Positions 1 through 8,969 of a stretch of 64,000 nucleotides of DNA are shown piece by piece. Numbering within the stretch: position 1 is the first letter of the stretch; every line of letters starts with the position of its first letter. The notes below the pieces were generated by a model that worked only from the letters and a program-made list of their open reading frames with translations, had not been told where the DNA came from and did no database searches. Position numbers and translations under genes: made by a program. This DNA is from an uncultured Prevotellaceae bacterium (GTDB lineage Bacteria > Bacteroidota > Bacteroidia > Bacteroidales > Bacteroidaceae). Location of the stretch: contig ONLL01000015.1 in the NCBI GenBank assembly GCA_900318685.1, positions 1 to 64,000 on the forward strand. Direction: 5' to 3'.

Positions 1-1
1 T

Positions 2-346
2 GCCAACAGTACAGCACCCGCAGTCAATGTCAAGGAGAGTGAGAAGGCCTACACGATGGAACTTGCAGCTCCAGGCATTAAGAAAGAATATTGCCGCGTA
101 GGCATCAACGACGAGGGCAACCTCACCATCGCCATTGAGAACAAGCAGGAACACAAGCATGAGGACAGTCATCATCACTATCTGCGCCGCGAGTTCAGCT
201 ATTCGAACTATGAGCAGAACTACTTGCTGCCTGACGACGTGGTGAAGGACCAGATCTCTGCCAAGGTCGAGGATGGCATCCTGACCATTACGATGCCGAA
301 GACCGAGTCGAAGGAGAAGGTCACTAAGGCTATCGAAGTGTCATAA
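2..346 (+). CDS. Hsp20/alpha-crystallin small heat-shock protein (5' partial)
   Basis: The reading frame is open from the left edge of the window, so the N-terminus is missing; about 114 residues remain. The protein has the alpha-crystallin layout: a PAVNVKE strand, an ELAAPGIKKE strand, a His-rich loop (KHEDSHHHY), the YLRREFSY strand, LPDDV, and the signature GILTITMPK near the end. These proteins are ATP-independent cytoplasmic holdases that bind unfolding proteins during stress. A terminator-like hairpin follows the stop codon. The family assignment is firm; the missing start prevents any view of its promoter. Confidence 0.93.
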   Translation, partial: ANSTAPAVNVKESEKAYTMELAAPGIKKEYCRVGINDEGNLTIAIENKQEHKHEDSHHHYLRREFSYSNYEQNYLLPDDVVKDQISAKVEDGILTITMPKTESKEKVTKAIEVS

Positions 347-369
347 ACGTGAATTCTGATTCAGCACAT

Positions 370-413
370 AAAGGGAGCCGCATCCATCGGGGGTGTTGCT
401 CCCTTTCTTCTTA
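370..413 (+). terminator. Rho-independent terminator after the Hsp20 gene
   Basis: A perfect 9-bp stem (AAAGGGAGC at 370-378 paired with GCTCCCTTT at 398-406) is followed by a T-rich stretch, 24 bp after the Hsp20 stop codon. The A-rich start and T-rich end could also let it act on the converging GNAT gene. Confidence 0.75.
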
Positions 414-478
414 GTTAGCCCGACATGTGCTTTAAGCCATCGGAATCATCAAGACTACGATAGTTACAAGCTGCTTCT

Positions 479-1114
479 TCACCATGTCAAGTGTTTCATA
501 GGGTGTCCTCCCCACATGTTGTCATTCGCATACCGAAATCCAACGGAAGAATACAAAGCCTCTCCGGATGGATTCTCTTGATCCACCAACAGGCCGACAC
601 AAGGTAGCCCCAGACTAATTGCTTTTTCTTTTGTCTTCTCTATCAGCAGTTTGGCAATACCTCGACGACGATACTCAGGCATGACGGCCAAAGAGTCAAG
701 ATAGAGCTCCCCTGCCTGTGTCTCGTCATCCATTCCGGAGTGGTCCTTGCCAATATACTCTTTGGCTGCCTCTATGAATACCTGGCGCAGCCGATGCAGC
801 ATCCCTCCGTCGTAGCTTACAGAAATGCCAGCCACTCTGTCCCCAACAAGGGCAACCAGCGTGTTCTTGTAACTATACTGCGAATCTTCTCGTTCCACCA
901 ACAGTGTCATCATCTTACGGAAGTCTTTCAGTCCATAGCCGTCACCACAGAAATACAGGCAGCAATCATCAGTCATTGCCGTCATAATCAGACTTGCTAT
1001 CTCAGCCGCCTGGCTCTTAGCCGCTTCTCTTATCTCTATCACAGCTGCGACCCCTGCATGTTCCAGCTCCACCTTGGTGTCAGATACACCGTTAATTATC
1101 TTAGTGTTACCCAT
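479..1114 (-). CDS. GNAT-family N-acetyltransferase
   Basis: This 211-residue protein has a GNAT fold: a DSLAVMPEYRRRGIAK segment matches the acetyl-CoA-binding motif A (R/Q-x-x-G-x-G/A) at about residues 140-155, followed by a helix and the NPSGEALYSSVGF motif B typical of acetyltransferases. The family moves an acetyl group from acetyl-CoA to an amine; the acceptor cannot be told from sequence. The gene is monocistronic, convergent with the Hsp20 gene and divergent from the truncated gene at 1247. A TAATTTTG box at 1143-1150 gives a leader of about 20 nt, supporting the ATG at 1114. Confidence 0.85.
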   Translation of the reverse strand: MGNTKIINGVSDTKVELEHAGVAAVIEIREAAKSQAAEIASLIMTAMTDDCCLYFCGDGYGLKDFRKMMTLLVEREDSQYSYKNTLVALVGDRVAGISVSYDGGMLHRLRQVFIEAAKEYIGKDHSGMDDETQAGELYLDSLAVMPEYRRRGIAKLLIEKTKEKAISLGLPCVGLLVDQENPSGEALYSSVGFRYANDNMWGGHPMKHLTW

Positions 1115-1142
1115 AAATCCTAAAAATTCTCAAAACTTGGCA

Positions 1143-1180
1143 CAAAATTAATCATTTATACCCAAAAAACACTATATTTG
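1143..1180. promoter_or_regulatory. Divergent sigma-ABfr-type -7 boxes
   Basis: On the minus strand CAAAATTA at 1143-1150 reads TAATTTTG, placed to serve the GNAT gene. On the plus strand TATATTTG lies at 1173-1180, placed to serve the truncated gene at 1247. Neither has a clear -33 TTTG at the ideal spacing, so these are modest calls. Confidence 0.4.
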
Positions 1181-1246
1181 CAACAAAGTTTAAGTAATTA
1201 TGGCTCAAATAGTAGTATTAACAGCATAAGAACTCATTCGTTATTT

Positions 1247-1666
1247 ATGAAAGCATACATCTATTTTGCAGCAGTGCTGCTTGGCCTGATGCCGTATACA
1301 GTTGAGGCACAGGAGACAATTAACAGTCGTGACCTTCGCGGCAAGGTCGTTTACCAGGATGACGAAGTGGTGTTCCGCCAGCTTGACGAGCATACCTGGA
1401 TAGGCAACGGTCATAGAGTCTATAATGAGTCCCTCTACCTCGTTGAGGGCAGCGAGCGCGCACTCCTGATTGACGCGGGGACACGCATTCCCGAGCTCGA
1501 CAAGATTGTGGCAAAGATTACGTCCAAGCCTGTCACCATGATGGCAACCCATGCCCATGGTGACCATGTGGGTGGAGTAGGCCCTTTCCCCGAGGTTTAT
1601 CTGAACGCAGGCGACATGCCCATTGTACCGAACAACATGCGTAACTACAAGGGGCCTTCCTTTTAG
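1247..1666 (+). pseudogene. Truncated metallo-beta-lactamase-fold hydrolase
   Basis: The ATG at 1247 opens with a Sec signal peptide (MKAYIYFAAVLLGLMPYTVEAQ). The product then follows an MBL-fold hydrolase through the metal-binding motif HAHGDHVGG near residue 104, but ends at residue 139, shortly after NNMRNYKG. Family members normally run on for another 100-200 residues carrying the remaining zinc ligands, so this product lacks half of the metal site. The 80 bases after the stop have no recognisable continuation in any frame. A deletion or decay of the 3' half fits best; expression of a short secreted protein is possible but unlikely to give an active enzyme. An upstream TTG at 1178 lies inside the promoter and is not the start. 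Confidence 0.7.
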
Positions 1667-1826
1667 TATGAGTAATATTCTCTCGCTGTTATAGCAATAT
1701 GCCAGCGGAAAAGCATAGCTACATGCTTGACCTTGAGGAAGGGCTGGCCAATACATAATCGAAAAAAACTGTGAATTGTGAATCTGTGAATGGTGGGGTG
1801 GTGCGTTCATTATTAATGGACGGTGT

Positions 1827-1950
1827 GCTCGTTGCGGATGGAGTGAATGCTCGTTGCGTACGGAGTGTATGCTTGTTGCGTACTAGCAATCGGAAAGTCG
1901 CGGACGAGCAATCGGAAAGTCGCAGACGAGCAATCGGAAAGTCGCGAACG
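1827..1950. repeat. 22-bp tandem repeat array, two opposed sets
   Basis: Two and a half units beginning GCTCGTTGCG (1827, 1849, and a partial at 1871) are followed directly by three units beginning AGCAATCGGAAAGTCGC (1885, 1907, 1929). Every full unit is 22 bp. The reverse complement of the second set also reads GCTCGT... in phase, so the two sets face each other. The array fills most of the gap between the truncated MBL gene and proS; the rest of the 380-bp gap holds the proS terminator and no gene. A related array is at 12961. Confidence 0.8.
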
Positions 1951-1982
1951 AGCGATTACCTGCATAGTGACGGCTCAGTTGA

Positions 1983-2023
1983 GAGGAAAAGAAAAGAGGA
2001 TGTGCCTACGCTGACACATCCTC
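1983..2023 (-). terminator. Rho-independent terminator after proS
   Basis: Read on the minus strand, a 9-bp stem GAGGATGTG / CACATCCTC (1996-2004 with 2015-2023) is followed by TTTTCTTTTCC, 25 bp beyond the proS stop codon. Confidence 0.8.
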
Positions 2024-2047
2024 CACTTAGTAATCCGGTATACATTA

Positions 2048-3529
2048 TTAATAACTGCGCGCGATGATGACGCGAGCCTTCGAAGGCTTGCCGCTCACCA
2101 TATCCACGCCAGGAGTCTGCTCCACGCCGAAGGGCACGCAGCGGATAGTAGCCTGCGTCTCTTCCTTGATGCGGGCCTCGGTCTCGGCAGTGCCGTCCCA
2201 ATGGCAGAGGAAGAAACCACCGTCCTTGATGCGCTCCTTGAACTCCTCGTAGTTGTCGCACTCGTAGATATGGGCATCGCGATAGGCCTTTGCCTTTTCG
2301 AAGATGTTATTTTGGATGTCCTCCAGCAGCTTCTCTATATGGTCAACAATACCTTCGAGAGGCAACGTCTCCTTCTCCAGCGTGTCGCGACGCATCAGTT
2401 CGATGGTACCGTTCTCAAGGTCACGAGCACCCAGCACCAGTCGCACAGGTACACCCTTGAGCTCGTAGTCGGCAAACTTGAAGCCAGGACGCTTGTTGTC
2501 GGCATCGTCGAACTCCACGGTGATGCCTTTCTTGCGCAGTCCCTCGATGATGGGAGCCACCTCGCGATTGACCACTTCCATCTGCTCGGGCTTCGTAGCG
2601 ATAGGGATGATGACCACCTGGATGGGAGCCAGACGCGGAGGCAGCACCAGACCGTTGTCGTCGCTGTGGGTCATGATGAGCGCTCCGATGAGACGTGTCG
2701 ACACGCCCCAGCTGGTAGCCCAAACGTACTCAGGCTTGTTCTCCTTATTAAGATATGTCACTTCAAAGGCTTTGGCGAAGTTCTGGCCGAGGAAATGGCT
2801 GGTGCCGCTCTGCAGGGCCTTGCCGTCCTGCATCATAGCCTCGATGGTATAGGTGTCGAGCGCTCCTGCGAAGCGCTCTGTCTCGCTCTTCACGCCTTGC
2901 ACCACAGGCACTGCCATCCACTCTTCAGCAAACTTGGCATAGACCTTCAGCATCAGCTGGGCTTCCTGCTCGGCCTCCTCGCGAGTGGCATGAGCCGTGT
3001 GGCCTTCCTGCCAGAGGAACTCCGATGTACGCAGGAACGGACGTGTGCGCATCTCCCAGCGCATGACGTTGCACCATTGGTTGCACATCAGGGGCAGGTC
3101 GCGCCATGAGTGAATCCAGTTCTTATAGGTGTTCCAGATGATGGTCTCACTAGTGGGACGGATGATGAGCTCTTCTTCCAGCTTGGCCGAGGGATCTACC
3201 TCCACACCGCTCTTGTCGCTGTTGGCACGAAGACGATAGTGAGTCACGACGGCACATTCCTTGGCGAAACCCTCAACGTGCTCTGCCTCGCGGCTGAGGA
3301 ACGACTTGGGAATCAGCAAGGGGAAGTAGGCGTTTTGGGCGCCAGTCTCCTTGAACATGCGGTCCAGCTCATGCTGCATTTTCTCCCAGATGGCATAGCC
3401 ATAGGGCTTGATAACCATACATCCACGTACTGCCGACTGCTCTGCAAGGTCGGCCTTCACCACAAGGTCGTTGTACCACTGAGAGTAGTTTTCGGCTCTC
3501 TTGGTCAAATCTTTCAGTTCTTTTGCCAT
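2048..3529 (-). CDS. proS: Prolyl-tRNA synthetase (archaeal/eukaryote-like type)
   Basis: The 493-residue protein charges tRNA-Pro with proline in the cytoplasm. It has class II synthetase motifs: [17 protein letters not shown] near the start, [21 protein letters not shown] as motif 2 (about residues 155-175), and [19 protein letters not shown] for motif 3. There is no editing-domain insertion, and it ends in a Tyr (VIIARSY). These are the features of the short ProRS type shared by archaea, eukaryotes and Bacteroidetes rather than the E. coli type. It is a single gene with its own promoter box and terminator. Confidence 0.96.
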   Translation of the reverse strand: MAKELKDLTKRAENYSQWYNDLVVKADLAEQSAVRGCMVIKPYGYAIWEKMQHELDRMFKETGAQNAYFPLLIPKSFLSREAEHVEGFAKECAVVTHYRLRANSDKSGVEVDPSAKLEEELIIRPTSETIIWNTYKNWIHSWRDLPLMCNQWCNVMRWEMRTRPFLRTSEFLWQEGHTAHATREEAEQEAQLMLKVYAKFAEEWMAVPVVQGVKSETERFAGALDTYTIEAMMQDGKALQSGTSHFLGQNFAKAFEVTYLNKENKPEYVWATSWGVSTRLIGALIMTHSDDNGLVLPPRLAPIQVVIIPIATKPEQMEVVNREVAPIIEGLRKKGITVEFDDADNKRPGFKFADYELKGVPVRLVLGARDLENGTIELMRRDTLEKETLPLEGIVDHIEKLLEDIQNNIFEKAKAYRDAHIYECDNYEEFKERIKDGGFFLCHWDGTAETEARIKEETQATIRCVPFGVEQTPGVDMVSGKPSKARVIIARSY

Positions 3530-3560
3530 GATTTATCTACAATTTTGTTAAATTTGGGTG

Positions 3561-3568
3561 CAAAGGTA
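3561..3568 (-). promoter_or_regulatory. proS -7 box (TACCTTTG)
   Basis: CAAAGGTA on the plus strand reads TACCTTTG on the minus strand, an exact sigma-ABfr -7 box 32 bp upstream of the proS start. No clean -33 element is seen. Confidence 0.6.
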
Positions 3569-3576
3569 CAAAAAAG

Positions 3577-3608
3577 TTTGGAACATTCCTAACTTTTCGC
3601 TATCTTTG
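3577..3608 (+). promoter_or_regulatory. Promoter of the OmpA-type lipoprotein gene
   Basis: TTTG at 3577-3580 and TATCTTTG at 3601-3608 are separated by 20 bp, matching the Bacteroidetes primary promoter. The start codon at 3660 leaves a leader of about 45 nt. It overlaps the upstream part of the divergent proS promoter. Confidence 0.75.
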
Positions 3609-3659
3609 CAGCGTGAATCCACAACGTTTAACAATTAATTTATAAAACAAGACACGATT

Positions 3660-4358
3660 ATGAAGAAAATGAAAGCTATGGTCATCACGCTTTGCGCATG
3701 TATCGTGATGATGGGTTGCAACAACCTGGGTAAAGGAACGGCTATCGGCGCTGCTGGTGGTGCTCTGCTGGGTGCAATCGTAGGTAAGGTGGCTGGCAAT
3801 ACTGCCGTTGGTGCTGCCGTTGGTACTGCCGTGGGTGCTGGTACTGGTGCCCTCATTGGCAAGCACATGGATAAGGTGAAGGCTCAGGCACAGGCCGTGC
3901 AGAACGCACAGGTGCAGACCGTCACCGATGCTAACGGACTCGACGCCGTGAAGCTGACCTTCGACTCTGGTATCCTCTTCGCTTCTGGTTCAGCTACTCT
4001 GACCGCTGCTTCGAAGAACGCCCTCAACCAGTGCGCTACGCTGCTGAAGAACAACCTCGACTGCGACATCGCCATCTATGGACACACTGACAACACGGGC
4101 TTCCGTAACAGCACTGCCGAGCAGAGCGCTCAGAAGAACCTCGACCTTTCTCGTCAGCGTGCACAGAGCGTGCAGAGCTACCTGCTCTCACAGGGCGTGA
4201 ATGCTTCACAGCTCCGCAGCGTCGACGGACAGGGCCAGACCAACCCCGTTGCTGACAACTCGACCGCTGCTGGCCGCCAGCAGAACCGTCGCGTGGAGAT
4301 CTACATGTATGCTTCTCAGGCCATGATCAAGGCTGCCGAGGCTGGCACACTGCAGTAA
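3660..4358 (+). CDS. OmpA-family lipoprotein with glycine zipper
   Basis: The 232-residue protein begins with a lipoprotein signal peptide ending in the lipobox VMMGC, so Cys20 should be lipidated. Residues 25-67 are a glycine-zipper segment (repeated GAxxG and VGxAVG patterns) expected to sit in the membrane. The C-terminal half is an OmpA-like peptidoglycan-binding domain, with FDSGILFASGSATL, GHTDNTG, LSRQRAQSVQSYL and a final NRRVEIYM. It probably anchors the outer membrane to peptidoglycan. It has its own promoter and terminator. Confidence 0.93.
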   Translation: MKKMKAMVITLCACIVMMGCNNLGKGTAIGAAGGALLGAIVGKVAGNTAVGAAVGTAVGAGTGALIGKHMDKVKAQAQAVQNAQVQTVTDANGLDAVKLTFDSGILFASGSATLTAASKNALNQCATLLKNNLDCDIAIYGHTDNTGFRNSTAEQSAQKNLDLSRQRAQSVQSYLLSQGVNASQLRSVDGQGQTNPVADNSTAAGRQQNRRVEIYMYASQAMIKAAEAGTLQ

Positions 4359-4398
4359 TCGACCACCGTCAAGTGTTTTCATAACACAAGTAATCTAT

Positions 4399-4435
4399 CC
4401 CTCCTGTGGTCATTTCCATGGGAGGGTTTTCTTTT
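4399..4435 (+). terminator. Rho-independent terminator after the OmpA-type gene
   Basis: An 11-bp stem (CCCTCCTGTGG at 4399-4409 with CCATGGGAGGG at 4416-4426, two G-U pairs) is followed by TTTTCTTTTC. Confidence 0.8.
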
Positions 4436-4465
4436 CTAACTGAACTACTAACGCACATTGTTTTC

Positions 4466-6598
4466 ATGAGAAAAACTATTCTTTTTGCAACTCTTTGCCT
4501 ATGGGCTGGCATAGGGACTATGCACGCTCAGTCGTGGACGGCTGACAATGGTAATGGCACGTTTACCAATCCGCTTTTCTATGATGAGTTCAGCGATCCC
4601 GATATCCTGCGCGTGGGCGATGACTACTATCTGGCCGGCACAACCATGCATGCTGTTCCTGGACTGGTAATCCTGCATTCCAAAGACTTGGTGAACTGGG
4701 AAAATGTAGCCTACTGTTTCGATCGCTTCGACTTTACGGAAGACCGTTTCTCGCTGAAGAATCATGAGGAGATCTATGGCCAGGGCATCTGGGCTCCTTG
4801 CATACGCTATGCCAACGGGCAGTTCTATGTCTTCTCGAATGTCAACGGAAAAGGTCTGCAATGCTTCACCAGCAAGAATATCGAAGGCCCGTGGACGCAT
4901 CATAACATGCAGGGCAACATCTACGACCTTGCTGTTCACTTCGACGATGACGGCAAGGTATATGCTATTCATGGCTACGGCACTGTGAAGTGTACAGAGT
5001 TGAAACCCGACATGAGTGGTCCTGTAGAGGGTACTGAGCGCGTCATCATACCTGATGGCAGCGGTGTGGGCGAAGGCCACCACATGTACAAGATAGATGG
5101 TATGTACTATCTCATCTCTACTGACTACTCACCTAACGGACGTACGCTCTGCTCGCGCTCAAAGAGCATCTGGGGCCCCTACGAGACACGTGTCATTACT
5201 GCCGATGAGACCTACGGCTATCATGCTGCCTCGCTGACTCAGGTGCCTCGTGGCACGAAGTATCGCATCGGAGAGGATGGCACAAAGTTCGGCCTCGGTC
5301 CTCTCGACAAAGATGCCACTGCTTGTACCAACGCCCATCAGGGTGGCATTGTGCAGGCCAAGGACGGCTCTTGGTGGGCTCTGCTCATGCAGGACTTTCA
5401 CTCCATTGGCCGTACCGTCTGCCTGATGCCGATGACCTGGGAGGACGGCTGGCCGATGGTTGGCCTGAAGGGCAATCTTGGCCGTGCTCCTCGTACGTGG
5501 TTCAAGCCTGGCGTTCAGTCTATTGCTGTACAACAGCAACAAACAGAACGGCACGCTCCCTACGACCGCTGCGACGACTTCAACTATAATGCAAAAGCCC
5601 TCAAATCACAGCCCATGAAACTCAAGCCAATCTGGCAGTGGAATCATAATCCTGACGAGAAGATGTGGAGCCTGAAGGGCGGACGCCTGCGCCTGAACAG
5701 CATGCCTGCCGAACAGCTGATGTGGGCACGTAACACGCTCACCCAGCGCGTTATAGGCCCTCAGAGCGTTACAACCGTTGAGCTTTATGTCAAAGGTATG
5801 AAGGATGGCGATGTCAGCGGACTGGGCAATATCAACGTGCCCTGCTCTTGGATTGGTATCGTGATGGACGGCAAGCAGCCGACGCTCCGTTGCTTCGAAC
5901 AGCTGACCAACGACACCATCAGCGTGCCCGTCAATTTGGTTGACGGCAAGATCTGGCTCCGCATGATTGGCGACTACGACAACGACCAGGCTCAGTATGC
6001 CTATTCTACTGATGGCGTCAGTTTCCAGACTTTGGGTCGCATGATGCCGCTGTCCTATCAGCTGATATCTTTCCAAGGTTCCCGTCACGCTCTCTTCTCC
6101 TTTAACGTGAAGGGAAAGAACGGCGGCTATGCCGAGTTCGATAATTTCACTGTCGAGGAGCCTTGTGCCGACCGTAGCGGAAACATCCCTTATGGCAAGA
6201 CTATCCGCATCATCAACAAGGCCACAGGTAAGCCTGCTATCGCCCTGAAGCACGGAGTGCTCTACGATACGCGCGTCGGCGACAAGAGCGATCTGACTAA
6301 GTTCAAGGTCATCGATTGTGGTCAGGGAAAGGTTGCTTTACAATGTGCTGACGGGAGCTATGTGAAGGTCTATGGCGACGGCCTGCCAGGTGATGTGCGC
6401 TTTACAAAGGATTCTAAGGAAGCTGAGCAGTTCCTGTGGCAGGACTTCCTCGGCCACGACTTCATGCTCCTCTCGCTCAAGAACCACCGCTATCTAGGCA
6501 AGAGTCCCACCACGGGCAGTCCTTACTCTATGGACTACGCTGGCCCAGACCCTGCCCGTCGCAATGGTTCTGTCCTGCAATGGGAAGAGATACAGTAG
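4466..6598 (+). CDS. Secreted glycoside hydrolase family 43 protein with C-terminal accessory domains
   Basis: The start at 4466 gives a signal peptide (MRKTILFATLCLWAGIGTMHAQ); an upstream in-frame ATG at 4406 falls inside the preceding terminator and is rejected. The 710-residue product has a five-bladed propeller of GH43 type: SDPDILRVGDDYYLAGTT with the catalytic Asp near residue 44, GQGIWAPCIRY, and GVGEGHHMYKIDG with the likely acid Glu near residue 200. Residues of about 380-570 look like a beta-sandwich as in GH43 xylosidases, and the last 130 residues resemble a beta-trefoil-like domain. GH43 enzymes release arabinose or xylose from plant polysaccharides; the exact substrate is not clear. 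It stands alone, without SusC/SusD genes nearby. Confidence 0.88.
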   Translation: MRKTILFATLCLWAGIGTMHAQSWTADNGNGTFTNPLFYDEFSDPDILRVGDDYYLAGTTMHAVPGLVILHSKDLVNWENVAYCFDRFDFTEDRFSLKNHEEIYGQGIWAPCIRYANGQFYVFSNVNGKGLQCFTSKNIEGPWTHHNMQGNIYDLAVHFDDDGKVYAIHGYGTVKCTELKPDMSGPVEGTERVIIPDGSGVGEGHHMYKIDGMYYLISTDYSPNGRTLCSRSKSIWGPYETRVITADETYGYHAASLTQVPRGTKYRIGEDGTKFGLGPLDKDATACTNAHQGGIVQAKDGSWWALLMQDFHSIGRTVCLMPMTWEDGWPMVGLKGNLGRAPRTWFKPGVQSIAVQQQQTERHAPYDRCDDFNYNAKALKSQPMKLKPIWQWNHNPDEKMWSLKGGRLRLNSMPAEQLMWARNTLTQRVIGPQSVTTVELYVKGMKDGDVSGLGNINVPCSWIGIVMDGKQPTLRCFEQLTNDTISVPVNLVDGKIWLRMIGDYDNDQAQYAYSTDGVSFQTLGRMMPLSYQLISFQGSRHALFSFNVKGKNGGYAEFDNFTVEEPCADRSGNIPYGKTIRIINKATGKPAIALKHGVLYDTRVGDKSDLTKFKVIDCGQGKVALQCADGSYVKVYGDGLPGDVRFTKDSKEAEQFLWQDFLGHDFMLLSLKNHRYLGKSPTTGSPYSMDYAGPDPARRNGSVLQWEEIQ

Positions 6599-6640
6599 CT
6601 TAGATTGTTCTGCTGTTTCTGGGATATTTGCTAAGTGAGG

Positions 6641-7699
6641 TCAGTCCTCAAGCAGAATTCTGACGATGCGCTCTGCCGTACGACCATCCCAACGGTCAGG
6701 CAGGGCGCTCTTTTTCCATTCGCCTGCCACCATCTTGCTGACAGCCTCGGCCAAGCGCTGCGGGTCTTCGCCTACGAGCACGTTGCTGCCTGTGCTGACC
6801 GTTTCCTGATGTTCCGTGTAGCTGTTGAGCGTGATGCAGGGCACACCATTGAAGGTGGCTTCTTCAGCTACGTTGCCGCTGTCAGTGATGATGCCGCAGG
6901 CATGAGCCGTGAGCCATCCGAACTCCAGATAGGGTAGGGAGTCGATGATGTGAATACCCTTTCCTCCTAGTCGTTGGACGGCGTCTCGGGCCAGTCCGCG
7001 AAGGGGTGCGATGATGGGCATGTCGGCTGCTGATGCTGTCATCGCCTGCAGCAGTTGATCGAGCTTAGCCTCATCAGCGAGAAGAGCCTTTCTATTGAGC
7101 GTGAATACCAGATAACGTCCCTCGTCAATGTCGAGATCAGGCTTGTGCAGTCGCTGGTGATTGAATCGAAGCGTATCCATCAGGATATTTCCCACCATGT
7201 AGGTGCCCGATCCCTCAGCCTGCTCGCGAGTTGCCACGCTGTTGCTGCGCACTCCAGCCGTGAAGAGATAGTCGGAGAGGGCGTCAATCACTAAGCGGTT
7301 TACCTCCTTGGGCATCTTCATGTCGAACGACCTTGTTCCTGCCACCAGGTGTGCCAGCTTCAGTCCGCGTTTCTTGGTGACAATGGCTGCGGCCATCGTT
7401 GATGCCAAGTCGTCGACCACAATGACCACATCGGCAGGATGATGCTCCAGCAGATCATCGAAGGCTGCCATCACACGACTGGTGATGTCGTTCAGACTGA
7501 CGCTGTCGACACCCAGATAGACTTCAGGTCTGGGCATTTGAAGGTCATCGAAGAGGGTCGACTCCAGCGAGGGGTCATCCTCGCGTCCTGCATAGACCAG
7601 CATATAGGATGCTTCGTTGCTTTTCTCAATGGCACGGATGAGTGGTGCTACCTTTACGAAGTTGGGACGGGCACCGGCCACAATGGTAATTCTTTTCAT
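6641..7699 (-). CDS. Divergent UDP-N-acetylglucosamine 2-epimerase homologue
   Basis: The 352-residue protein has the whole WecB/MnaA fold: GARPNFVKVAP at the start, VVDDLAS, HLVAGTRS, PKEVNR, GNILMDTL, TLNRKALL, and the nucleotide-binding ITDSGNVAEEATF. In active epimerases the second motif is H-x-E-A-G and the fifth contains T-x-H-R. Here the Glu is Val119 and the His is Asn202, so two of the usual catalytic acid/base residues are absent, while Asp96/97 and Glu132 are kept. It may have a changed reaction, hydrolysis only, or a binding role. It is the last gene of a minus-strand operon with glmS, which makes the precursor of UDP-GlcNAc, and an export lipoprotein. Standard annotation would call it wecB. 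Confidence 0.82.
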   Translation of the reverse strand: MKRITIVAGARPNFVKVAPLIRAIEKSNEASYMLVYAGREDDPSLESTLFDDLQMPRPEVYLGVDSVSLNDITSRVMAAFDDLLEHHPADVVIVVDDLASTMAAAIVTKKRGLKLAHLVAGTRSFDMKMPKEVNRLVIDALSDYLFTAGVRSNSVATREQAEGSGTYMVGNILMDTLRFNHQRLHKPDLDIDEGRYLVFTLNRKALLADEAKLDQLLQAMTASAADMPIIAPLRGLARDAVQRLGGKGIHIIDSLPYLEFGWLTAHACGIITDSGNVAEEATFNGVPCITLNSYTEHQETVSTGSNVLVGEDPQRLAEAVSKMVAGEWKKSALPDRWDGRTAERIVRILLED

Positions 7700-7720
7700 A
7701 GCGTGATGATTGAAGGCTTG

Positions 7721-8947
7721 TTAAGGATTCTTCAGGAGGCGGTCGATCTCGTCGAACTGCTTCCCTAGGTTCAGATTCAGGTAGATGCGATAGAGCACGG
7801 GCGCCCACTTCTTTTTCTCGTCGGGCATGAGTTGCCGATAGTACTCCATATAGGTTCGCGCCTTTTGGTAATAGGTGCGCACAATTTTCTTGTCAGTATT
7901 CGAATCAGCCCCTTCGGCCATGTTGACATAGGCCGTTCCTGCATTGAAATAGGGCTCAGGCAGGCTGTCGTTCTGGCGTATGAGCTTCTCGCTATATACA
8001 ACACTCTCCTCCCATCGCTCAAGACGCAGCAGAGTCGATGACTTCGCGAAGAGATAGAGCTCGCAAGTATCGCATAGCAGGAGGGCGCTGTCGGCCAGTG
8101 CGAGTGCTTTGTCATATCGCTCCGCTTCTGTATAGGCGTCCATCAGACGGGGGAAGAAATAGGGAAATGCAGGATAGCGGCGGAACCCTTCCTCAAGCGT
8201 GGCCACATAGCTGCCTTTGTCCCCGTGCCAGCGATGAGCCTCAGCCGTGAACTGCAGCGTGAAGTCAGCATGGGTGGTGTCGCGCATGGCCAGATCATGA
8301 TAGCGCAGTGTGCGTTCAGCATCCTGCATGCGGTAGGCGCTGTAAGTGGCCCAGTAGGCAGCCTCTGGCATCCGGCTGTCAGTCACATGATAGTTGTAGC
8401 TGGTGAAGAGCGGCTGCTGCGCACAGTCCATGTATGTCTCCATGTAGTTGAAAGCATCGCTCCATTTGCCTTTGCGCACAAACCAGCTGCCGGCATTGAA
8501 GAGGTTAGGACGATAGGTGTTGAGCATAGAGGCATGCTTCTGGCGGTAGATGGGATTGATGCGTCCTTTCTTGTCGGGCAGTACATCAAGCGAGTCGAGC
8601 GTCTCAGCAATAGTGAACATACGTCGTGCAAGATTGAAGAAAGCTGCCGTGTCCTGACGCTGCTTGAGGTAGAGCCGCTCGTTGGCCTGGTCGTACTGAC
8701 CCTTTACGGCTTCGAACAATACCTGATAGACATGCTTATTGGTGCGATGAACTGAATCGCGCAGCAGACCGTTCATGAGCTGCTCTGCCTGGGTATAGTT
8801 CTTGTTACGGCTTTTGAGGTAGGTACGAGCCTGGCTCAGTTCTTTCTTCTGGGCCGTCAGCTGGCTGGGATGGCATACAAGCACAGCCATCAGTATGGCT
8901 ATTGCTATACTGAATGTGTGTTGGTTTGTGATGCTGCGTATGTCCAT
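7721..8947 (-). CDS. Secreted tetratricopeptide-repeat protein
   Basis: The 408-residue product begins with a signal peptide (about residues 1-32, ending LTAQ) and is otherwise helical, with TPR-like units recognisable at about residues 255-290 (AEAHRWHGDKGSYVATLEEG), 300-330 (YDKALALADSALLL) and 330-370 (EESVVYSEKLIRQNDSLPEPYFNAGTAY is one such stretch in outline). TPR proteins in the periplasm act as scaffolds; no enzymatic motif is seen. It lies 22 bp after glmS and 21 bp before the WecB-like gene, so it shares their operon and may help an envelope glycan complex. That role is inferred only from position. Confidence 0.7.
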   Translation of the reverse strand: MDIRSITNQHTFSIAIAILMAVLVCHPSQLTAQKKELSQARTYLKSRNKNYTQAEQLMNGLLRDSVHRTNKHVYQVLFEAVKGQYDQANERLYLKQRQDTAAFFNLARRMFTIAETLDSLDVLPDKKGRINPIYRQKHASMLNTYRPNLFNAGSWFVRKGKWSDAFNYMETYMDCAQQPLFTSYNYHVTDSRMPEAAYWATYSAYRMQDAERTLRYHDLAMRDTTHADFTLQFTAEAHRWHGDKGSYVATLEEGFRRYPAFPYFFPRLMDAYTEAERYDKALALADSALLLCDTCELYLFAKSSTLLRLERWEESVVYSEKLIRQNDSLPEPYFNAGTAYVNMAEGADSNTDKKIVRTYYQKARTYMEYYRQLMPDEKKKWAPVLYRIYLNLNLGKQFDEIDRLLKNP

Positions 8948-8969
8948 CCGGTGGAAGTTCTTGTGCTGA

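Noticed and set aside
4406-4465. An upstream start for the GH43 gene
   Set aside because: It lies inside the terminator of the preceding gene and would put 20 residues before a clear signal peptide.
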